Below the pieces are notes generated by a model. It searched no databases and had not been told where the DNA came from. It worked only from the letters and a program-made list of their open reading frames with translations. Positions 57,878 to 64,000 of a DNA stretch of 64,000 nucleotides are shown one piece after another. Position 1 is the stretch's first letter; each line of letters opens with the position of its first letter. The translations under genes were made by a program, and so were the position numbers. The stretch is from an uncultured Luminiphilus sp. Lineage in GTDB: Bacteria; Pseudomonadota; Gammaproteobacteria; Pseudomonadales; Halieaceae. The stretch is taken from the NCBI GenBank assembly GCA_943840615.1, contig CALSVI010000005.1, forward strand, positions 62,001 to 126,000, read 5' to 3'.

Positions 57878-59235
57878 GCAGCCACCTGCAACGCGGCGAC
57901 CGCTTCTTGGAATCGCTGGCCCCGCTCAACATAGCTGGAAAACATATCGAAACTGGCGCAAGCGGGAGAAAGTAAAACCGTATCACCCGGCTGCGCCTGC
58001 AACGCACTCTGCTGCACCGCCTCCTCGAGATTTAAGACAGTCTCCATCGGTGTCACACCGTCGAGGTGCGCAAGAATATCGTCCGTGGCTTCGCCTAACA
58101 CGAGCAGCCGAACACGGGCTTCAGTGAGTGGTTTTTTAAGCAGTGAGAAATCCTGCCCTTTGCCCTGGCCACCAATAATGAGCCAGACGCAACCGTCCCC
58201 GGCAAAACCTTGCAACGCTGCCGCTGTCGCACCGATATTGGTGCCCTTGCTGTCATCAATAAAGCGCACGCCATTCACGTCGCCGACAAACTGGCAACGA
58301 TGGGGCAGCCCCCGGTATCGCTTTGCACCTTCGAGGAGCCCGTCCATCGGCAGCGCAAGCGCCGACCCCAACGCGACCGCAGCCAAAACATTCAAATAGT
58401 TATGGGTACCGGCAAGCGTGAGCGCATCGCTGCTGAGCAGCGGCGTCAGCCCGCGGCAGAGCCAAGTGACGCCGTCGATCTGCCGCAAGCCGAACTCATT
58501 AAGATCAGGCTCTCCAGACCGCCACCAGGTCACGGGGATATCCTCGGGTAACAGTGGAATAGTCAGCGCATCGTCACGGTTGGCGACCACGTGACCCACC
58601 TGCTTGAAGATCGCATGTTTAGCCCTGTGATACTCACTGAGAGAAGCGTAACGATCCAGATGATCGGCACTTACATTGAGTACTGTAGCCAGCCGTAACC
58701 CCAAGCTTTCTGAGCGCTCCAACTGAAAACTCGAGAGCTCCAGAATGTACAGGTCAGGTTTATCTGCAAGCAGATCCAGCGCGGGGCGTCCCAGATTCCC
58801 TCCCACTGCGATCTTGATGTCACAAGCAGCCACCATCTCGGCGAGTAATGACGTCACCGTAGACTTACCGTTTGAGCCTGTGATGCCCACGACGGGCGCG
58901 TCGGCCGCCTCGAGAAACAGATCAATATCCCCGCGCACGCGACATCCGCGGTCCCGGGCACGCACTACCAACGGGTGATCCAGCGCCACACCAGGACTGA
59001 CAATCATTTCGGTGTAGTCGTCGGCAAACGCTGCCTCGACTTCGCCGAAGGTGACCTTGCTTCGATCGATATCAGCGAACACCGAGGGATCGTCAGCCAT
59101 TTCGGCGCGGGTATCGATCGCGCCAAACACCACGCCTTGTTGTCGCCACCACCGAGCCACTGACTGCCCCGTCACGCCGAGACCAACAAGCAGTCGTCTC
59201 TCTGAGCTGGCAATGGTGGAGGCAGTCATCGACAT
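57874..59235 (-). CDS. murD: UDP-N-acetylmuramoyl-L-alanine--D-glutamate ligase MurD
   Basis: MurD adds D-glutamate to UDP-MurNAc-L-Ala. The 453-residue protein has LLVGLGVTGQSVARWW near the N-terminus, EMIVSPGVALDHPLV, the ATP site VVGITGSNGKSTVTSLLAEM, LYILELSSFQLERSESL, LNVSADHLDRY and FIDDSKGTNIGATAAALQGF, and the C-terminal VLLSPACASFDMFSSYVERGQRF. It lies 4 nt from mraY and overlaps ftsW by 4 nt. Confidence 0.97.
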   Translation of the reverse strand: MSMTASTIASSERRLLVGLGVTGQSVARWWRQQGVVFGAIDTRAEMADDPSVFADIDRSKVTFGEVEAAFADDYTEMIVSPGVALDHPLVVRARDRGCRVRGDIDLFLEAADAPVVGITGSNGKSTVTSLLAEMVAACDIKIAVGGNLGRPALDLLADKPDLYILELSSFQLERSESLGLRLATVLNVSADHLDRYASLSEYHRAKHAIFKQVGHVVANRDDALTIPLLPEDIPVTWWRSGEPDLNEFGLRQIDGVTWLCRGLTPLLSSDALTLAGTHNYLNVLAAVALGSALALPMDGLLEGAKRYRGLPHRCQFVGDVNGVRFIDDSKGTNIGATAAALQGFAGDGCVWLIIGGQGKGQDFSLLKKPLTEARVRLLVLGEATDDILAHLDGVTPMETVLNLEEAVQQSALQAQPGDTVLLSPACASFDMFSSYVERGQRFQEAVAALQVAA

Positions 59236-59239
59236 CTGA

Positions 59240-60322
59240 TCACCGTAGCTTCAGCGTCGCGAGCCCAAACAGGACCAGCATCACGGTAATAATCCAGAAA
59301 CGGACAATGACGCGCGGCTCTGGCCAACCCTTGAGCTCGAAATGGTGATGGATCGGCGCCATCCGAAAGACGCGCTTTCCCGTCAGTTTGAACGACCCGA
59401 CCTGAATGATGACCGAGACGGTCTCCAGTACAAAAATACCGCCCATAATGAACAATACGATCTCGTGGCGAGTCATTACGGCAACAATTCCCAAGGCTGC
59501 ACCCAAGGCCAGCGCACCCACGTCGCCCATAAAAATCATGGCGGGATAGGTGTTGAACCACAGAAAGCCCAGACCTGCGCCAGCAATGGCGCCGCAAAAC
59601 ACCATCAGCTCTCCCGCGCCGGGGAGATAGGCAATGTTCAGGTATTCCGCGAACTCAACGTGTCCTGCGAGATAGGCGATCACCCCCAGACCGGTCGCCA
59701 CCATGACGGTAGGCATAATCGCAAGCCCATCCAAACCATCGGTCAAATTGACCGCGTTGCTGGAGCCCACAACCACGAGGTAACTGAAAGGGACAAACCA
59801 CCACCCCATATTGAGCGCCACATCTTTGAAGAAGGGCACATACAGCGTGGTTTCCTCGAACAAAATCGCGCTGTTAAAAAGGTATAGGGTGACACCAAAC
59901 GCAAACACGGATTGCCACAGATACTTCCAGCGCGCGGGCAAGCCCCGCGTATCTCTTCGCACCACCTTGCGGTAGTCGTCCACCCAGCCTATGGCACCAA
60001 ACGCCACCGTGGTGAATACAGCAACCCACACATAGCGACTGCTCAAGTCTGCCCAGAGCAGTGTGGACCCCAGTACGGTGACCAGGATCAGTGCTCCGCC
60101 CATCGTCGGGGTGCCTGCCTTCTGCAAATGTGATTCGGGACCCTCCGCGCGAATCGTCTGGCCAATCTGCAGTTCATTCAGACGCTCGATGACTAAAGGA
60201 CCGACCACCATGGAAATGGCCAGTGCCGTGCAGGCAGCAAGAATGCCCCGCAGGGTCAGGTACTGGAACACGGCAAATCCCGAATCGAGCGCAAGCAATT
60301 GTTCGCTGAGCCACATCAACAT
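59240..60322 (-). CDS. mraY: Phospho-N-acetylmuramoyl-pentapeptide transferase MraY
   Basis: MraY moves phospho-MurNAc-pentapeptide onto undecaprenyl phosphate, forming lipid I. The 360-residue protein has ten membrane helices. It has [17 protein letters not shown], the catalytic Asp region [57 protein letters not shown] and [26 protein letters not shown] chose ATG 60322 because GGAGG is 7 nt upstream; it overlaps the murF stop by 7 nt. Confidence 0.97.
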   Translation of the reverse strand: MLMWLSEQLLALDSGFAVFQYLTLRGILAACTALAISMVVGPLVIERLNELQIGQTIRAEGPESHLQKAGTPTMGGALILVTVLGSTLLWADLSSRYVWVAVFTTVAFGAIGWVDDYRKVVRRDTRGLPARWKYLWQSVFAFGVTLYLFNSAILFEETTLYVPFFKDVALNMGWWFVPFSYLVVVGSSNAVNLTDGLDGLAIMPTVMVATGLGVIAYLAGHVEFAEYLNIAYLPGAGELMVFCGAIAGAGLGFLWFNTYPAMIFMGDVGALALGAALGIVAVMTRHEIVLFIMGGIFVLETVSVIIQVGSFKLTGKRVFRMAPIHHHFELKGWPEPRVIVRFWIITVMLVLFGLATLKLR

Positions 60323-61677
60323 GACGATGCCTCCCCAGGGGCCAGCAGCCATGCAACGGTCTGCTCTAAGCCGGCACCCCGTGACCCTTTCACCCAGATC
60401 GTGTGCTCATCAGGCAGCGCTGGAAAACCGGCCTGCAATGATGTCTGATCAGTGAAGTGGAGCGCCTCATGGCCAAACACCTCGGCCGCAGGGGCCGCTT
60501 CGTTGCCCACTGCGATCAACTGGTCTAGGCCCGCCTCACTCGCATATCGACCGACTTCACGATGCAATGCGTCGCTGGCAGCCCCAAGCTCCAGCATCGG
60601 TCCGAGTAACAACAGGCGGTACCCTGATTCTCTGGCCAGCACATCAATCGCCGCCTTCACCGCCGCCGGATTCGCGTTGTAACTGTCATCGACTACCCGG
60701 CCGCCAGCTGGCCGGTGGGATAACGTGCCGCGGCCTGCCATCGGCAACACTGCCTCGAGTCCCTTCACTGCGGTCTCTGGCACGACACCCAATTCGACCG
60801 CAACAGCGATTGCCGCCAGCGCATTCATGACGTGCTGGTCTCCTGCGAGCTTCAGTTTTACAAGGACAGATAGCGCCGGTCCCTCCAATAGGAACTCGGT
60901 CCCCTCTATACCTTTATGCAGGATCTGAACCGCTCGGTAGTCGGCTGCTTCTGACAGGCCAAATGTGACCTGCCTTGCTCGTCGGGCTTGCTGCCGCCAG
61001 TGCGGTAACCACTGCTGGTCAGCATTCATGATGGCGACACCGACCTCAGCCAAACTCTGAAAGATCTCACCTTTGGTCGCAGCAATAGCGTCGATACTGT
61101 CGTAGTAAGCGAGGTGGGCAGCTGAGGCATTCAGACATACCGCCACATCAGGTCTCGCCAGCTCACAGAGATACGCAATATCGCCAGGTCGGCCCGCACC
61201 CATCTCGATAACACCGAACCGATGCGACGGGGTCAATCCGGCGAGCGTCATTGGCACACCCAGCTCATTGTTCTGATTACCCAGAGTGGCGTGCACTGCC
61301 CCCTCTGGCGCCAGGGCCGCAGCGATAAGGTTTTTTGTGGTGGTTTTGCCTGCACTGCCGGTTATCGCAACAATGTCTCCCGCGAATGCCTGACGCTTCA
61401 AATAACCAAAACGTCCAGAAGCGCGGGTAACATCGGCTACGACCAACTGGGGCAACACCCCTTCCAGCTTGCGCTCAGTCAGCAGTGCAGCGGCGCCCCG
61501 CGCCATCGCCTGAGGCGCAAAGTCATGCCCGTCTAAGTGCTGTCCACAAATCGCGGCAAACAAATCGCCGGCCTCGACCTGACGACTGTCCACCACCAGA
61601 CTCTGAAGCGGAACAGACTCTCCGATCAGTTTCCCGCCGGTTGCCTCGGCCAGCGCCTGTAGTGCAATGGCCGTCAT
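60316..61677 (-). CDS. murF: UDP-MurNAc-tripeptide--D-alanyl-D-alanine ligase MurF
   Basis: MurF adds the D-Ala-D-Ala dipeptide made by Ddl. The 453-residue protein has the N-terminal [25 protein letters not shown], the ATP site [56 protein letters not shown] and [21 protein letters not shown]. Full length. Start and stop overlap murE and mraY, so murE-murF-mraY is translated as a coupled block. Confidence 0.97.
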   Translation of the reverse strand: MTAIALQALAEATGGKLIGESVPLQSLVVDSRQVEAGDLFAAICGQHLDGHDFAPQAMARGAAALLTERKLEGVLPQLVVADVTRASGRFGYLKRQAFAGDIVAITGSAGKTTTKNLIAAALAPEGAVHATLGNQNNELGVPMTLAGLTPSHRFGVIEMGAGRPGDIAYLCELARPDVAVCLNASAAHLAYYDSIDAIAATKGEIFQSLAEVGVAIMNADQQWLPHWRQQARRARQVTFGLSEAADYRAVQILHKGIEGTEFLLEGPALSVLVKLKLAGDQHVMNALAAIAVAVELGVVPETAVKGLEAVLPMAGRGTLSHRPAGGRVVDDSYNANPAAVKAAIDVLARESGYRLLLLGPMLELGAASDALHREVGRYASEAGLDQLIAVGNEAAPAAEVFGHEALHFTDQTSLQAGFPALPDEHTIWVKGSRGAGLEQTVAWLLAPGEASSC

Positions 61678-63122
61678 CAGGCGGCCCGCCTCAGTTCAAG
61701 CTGTTCCGCGGCGCACTCGACATCATTGAAAGGCAGTCGAACGCCATCGACTTCCTGATAGGTTTCATGCCCTTTGCCTGCAATGAGCACGGTATCGCCC
61801 ACATTTGCCTCGGAGACCGCGAACGCAATCGCGGCAGCGCGGTCGGCTTCAATCACGGGCGAACCGGCCTCACAGCCACATAGAATGTCGCGAATGATTG
61901 CCTCGGGCGCCTCGGACCGGGGATTGTCGCTGGTCACGACGACATGATCGGCAAATCGACAGGCAACCGCGCCCATTTCGGCTCGCTTGCCACGGTCACG
62001 GTCGCCGCCACAACCAAACAATACCCATATCTGGCCGCCGTTTCGTGCCTCGGCGAGAGCGCGAATGGCACGCTCAAGCGCATCGGGGGTGTGGGCGTAG
62101 TCGATGATTACCCTGATATCAGCGTCGGCACCAATAGACTGCAAGCGACCCAGAACGGGGCGCACCGCTTCCGCTGCGCCAAGGGCCTCAGCAAACGGCA
62201 CGCCCAAAGAGAGCACCGCGGTCAGCGACGCGACCATGTTAAAGGCATTGAATTGACCCGATAAAGGGGTCTGGAGACTGCCCTCACCCCATGGGGTTCG
62301 CAGGCTAATGGTGAGCGGAGCAGTTTGACTGATCTCAAACTGTACCGCCGCTGAGACGTTGTGATCAGAGACACCGAAGCTGTCCGAGCGCCAGACATCG
62401 CGATGCTCGGCAACCGCTGTATCGTCGGCATTATAAATACGAGTAGCCGGCGCGAAGTCTCGAAAGAGTCGGAGCTTTGCGCCGCAGTATTCGGCCATGG
62501 AATGGTGGTAGTCGAGATGATCCCGCGACAAATTGGTGAATACCCCGACATCAATCTCGAGTCCATCCAAACGCCCTTGATCCAGCGCATGACTCGACGC
62601 CTCCATCGTTACACACTCCACCCCGTCCTCGCGCCAGCGGTGTAGCTGTCGATGAAGACCGAGACAATCCGGCGTGGTATTTCGAGTCTCAATAGGTTGC
62701 TGATCCAACCGCATACCCAGCGTGCCGATGGACCCTGTCTTCTTGCCCGCCAAGCGCAACATCTGCGCCGCCAGATCGACCACCGAGGTCTTTCCGTTTG
62801 TACCGGTGACCACGATCACATTGAGGTCACTGGAGGGCGAGGAATAAAAACGATTCGCCAAGCTGCCCAGTTGAGATTTCAGATTCCTAATCGGTACGAT
62901 TCGCGCATCCCCGGAACCCACCTGCTCGCCGGGCTCGGCCAGCACGGCGACTGCGCCTTTCGCTAGTGCTGGCGCGATGAACTCACGGCCATCCTGCTCC
63001 GATCCGGGCACTGCGACAAAAACATCCCCCGACCTCACCTCGCGACTGTCGAGGGTGAGATTGGCAGCCACCACATCGGGCACCCCGGGATCCTGCAGTA
63101 AGGCGCGCAGGCTCATGCTCAC
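61677..63122 (-). CDS. murE: UDP-MurNAc-L-Ala-D-Glu--2,6-diaminopimelate ligase MurE
   Basis: MurE adds meso-diaminopimelate to the stem peptide. The 481-residue protein has LDSREVRSGDVFVAVPGSEQDGREF, the ATP site VIVVTGTNGKTSVVDLAAQML, NTTPDCLGLHRQL, VTMEASSHALDQGRLDGL, VFTNLSRDHLDYH, VIIDYAHTPDALERAI and the meso-DAP-selecting SDNPRSEAPEAI (DNPR motif). The DNPR motif supports diaminopimelate rather than lysine, as in Gram-negative walls. ATG 63122 overlaps ftsI by 4 nt. Confidence 0.97.
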   Translation of the reverse strand: MSMSLRALLQDPGVPDVVAANLTLDSREVRSGDVFVAVPGSEQDGREFIAPALAKGAVAVLAEPGEQVGSGDARIVPIRNLKSQLGSLANRFYSSPSSDLNVIVVTGTNGKTSVVDLAAQMLRLAGKKTGSIGTLGMRLDQQPIETRNTTPDCLGLHRQLHRWREDGVECVTMEASSHALDQGRLDGLEIDVGVFTNLSRDHLDYHHSMAEYCGAKLRLFRDFAPATRIYNADDTAVAEHRDVWRSDSFGVSDHNVSAAVQFEISQTAPLTISLRTPWGEGSLQTPLSGQFNAFNMVASLTAVLSLGVPFAEALGAAEAVRPVLGRLQSIGADADIRVIIDYAHTPDALERAIRALAEARNGGQIWVLFGCGGDRDRGKRAEMGAVACRFADHVVVTSDNPRSEAPEAIIRDILCGCEAGSPVIEADRAAAIAFAVSEANVGDTVLIAGKGHETYQEVDGVRLPFNDVECAAEQLELRRAA

Positions 63123-64000
63123 CGCCCACCCCCTGAGGTAGCCAGCAGCGCTCCCATCTCAGATTGCTCGGGTTGGGCATTCCGTATTCGCAAGACTTCT
63201 TCTGTAATGCGGGAATAGACCGGAGCAGCGGCTAATCCCCCGCCATAGTGATCGCCACGAGGCTGATCGATGAGGATTGCGGTGACATACCGTGGCGCAC
63301 TCATCGGCGCAATACCGACAAACAAGGCGACATACTGATCGTCGAGATAGCCGCCCTCGCCCACCTTATGAACCGTTCCGGTTTTGCCGCCAACGGAAAA
63401 ACCGGGCACCCGAGCGAGAGTGGCCGTTCCACCGGGACCCGTCACGCGATCAAGCACCTCAAGCACCGCCGTGGCGATATCAGCGTCGATCACCTGCTTT
63501 CCGGGAGGAAGGTTGTCCAGATCCTGCTTTAGCAGTGTGAGGGGGCGTCTCACTCCTCCATTCGCCAATACGGCATAAGCGCGTGCCAACTGAATAGGCG
63601 TGGCAGTCAGACCATAACCAAAGGCCAACGTGACTTTTTCGATCTCGCTCCAGTGTGTGAGCGCCGGCAGCCTGCCGGCGCGCTCGCCGGGGAAACCCGT
63701 TCCCGTAGATTCTCCTAAACCAAAGCGGTACAGCACATCCAGAATAGCTTCATGCCCAACCGTCTGAGCCATCTTGGTGACCCCAACCTGGCTGGACTTC
63801 TCGATAATCTTCGAAACCGAGATCTCGCCATAGTTGCGCGGATCGTGCAGCACCTTCGCGCCGACGCGAATTCTTCCCGGAGCGGTATCCACCAAACTGT
63901 CAATGTGGAATTGCCGACTTTCCAGTGCCGCAACCAGTGTCAGCGTTTTCACCGTCGAACCGGGCTCGTAGGCGTCGGTAAGCGCACGGTTGCGCGCGCT
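63119..64000 (-). CDS. ftsI: Septal peptidoglycan transpeptidase FtsI (PBP3), 5' truncated
   Basis: This is the C-terminal part of the class B penicillin-binding protein FtsI; the N-terminus lies beyond the window. The active-site SxxK appears as PGSTVKTL near 63950, and KTG appears as GGKTGTVHK. The middle SxN motif reads SSQ (KSSQVGVTKM), with Gln where Asn is usual. RNRALTDAYEPGSTVK and PLTLLKQD-type segments fit the family. It overlaps murE by 4 nt. Truncation is due to the window edge; about 294 codons are visible. Confidence 0.94.
   Translation of the reverse strand, partial: SARNRALTDAYEPGSTVKTLTLVAALESRQFHIDSLVDTAPGRIRVGAKVLHDPRNYGEISVSKIIEKSSQVGVTKMAQTVGHEAILDVLYRFGLGESTGTGFPGERAGRLPALTHWSEIEKVTLAFGYGLTATPIQLARAYAVLANGGVRRPLTLLKQDLDNLPPGKQVIDADIATAVLEVLDRVTGPGGTATLARVPGFSVGGKTGTVHKVGEGGYLDDQYVALFVGIAPMSAPRYVTAILIDQPRGDHYGGGLAAAPVYSRITEEVLRIRNAQPEQSEMGALLATSGGGR

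Noticed and set aside
1-64000. tRNA, rRNA, CRISPR arrays, insertion sequences or prophage
   Set aside because: Intergenic gaps are short and show no clover-leaf, array repeats, transposase or integrase sequence; every large stretch is assigned to a chromosomal gene.

Overview
The window reads as a chromosomal segment of a moderately GC-rich, free-living, probably marine gammaproteobacterium. The grounds are the gammaproteobacterial order of the division and cell-wall (dcw) cluster ending in ftsZ-lpxC-secA, a complete gsp type II secretion operon, a pilA/pilB-pilC-pilD-coaE block, ampDE, two sodium-coupled amino-acid transporters and a TonB-dependent thiamine uptake operon. I lean towards the OM60/NOR5 (Halieaceae) or SAR92-like groups, but this is inference and no marker gene settles it. 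I found no rRNA, tRNA, CRISPR array, insertion sequence or prophage.

Layout. 0-6.6 kb: housekeeping genes (yciB end, SH3-domain protein, secreted cyclophilin, pdxJ, rluA, DUF2244, rimO, rsmE, and msrA on the opposite strand). 6.6-10.8 kb: a rightward run of small ORF, VWA-domain protein, membrane J-domain protein, 95-aa protein, htpX and an HtrA-type protease, which looks like an envelope quality-control group. 10.8-13.5 kb: AGCS and NSS sodium symporters. 13.6-25.1 kb: leftward gspC-D-E-F-G-H-I-J-K-L-M-N. 25.2-30.1 kb: a TPP riboswitch followed by a TonB receptor, thiamine-binding protein, PnuC-type permease, thiamine-kinase-like enzyme and ketopantoate reductase. 30.1-38.2 kb: ampE, ampD, nadC, rraA, acyl-CoA dehydrogenase, a LysR regulator and malate synthase G. 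38.2-43.5 kb: type IV pilin behind a sigma-54 promoter, then pilB, pilC, pilD, coaE. 43.5-64 kb (leftward): mutT, argJ, secA, M23 peptidase, lpxC, ftsZ, ftsA, ftsQ, ddl, murC, murG, ftsW, murD, mraY, murF, murE, ftsI (cut by the window edge).

How the genes work together. The thiamine operon gives a full route: riboswitch sensing of TPP, outer-membrane capture, inner-membrane entry and phosphorylation. The prepilin peptidase PilD should process both the pilin and the Gsp pseudopilins, since the gsp operon has no gspO. The dcw block makes peptidoglycan precursors and the divisome. ampD/ampE link to cell-wall recycling.

Reading-frame damage is the most striking pattern. By following conserved family sequence across frames I see breaks in gspN (one), the TonB receptor signal peptide (one), rraA (two), the acyl-CoA dehydrogenase tail (one), the LysR gene (one), pilA (three), the pilB start (one) and pilD (one). 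Most lie between 32.6 and 42.4 kb, mostly as single-base gains or losses and often in short homopolymers, while the 43.5-64 kb block has none that I can see. Sequencing or assembly error is the leading explanation, but real decay or phase switching of surface functions (pili, T2SS, thiamine receptor) is not excluded. The VWA gene also lacks a canonical start codon outside its upstream neighbour. The best candidate for an undescribed system is the VWA/J-domain/HtpX/HtrA group. The thiamine operon is the best-supported regulated system.
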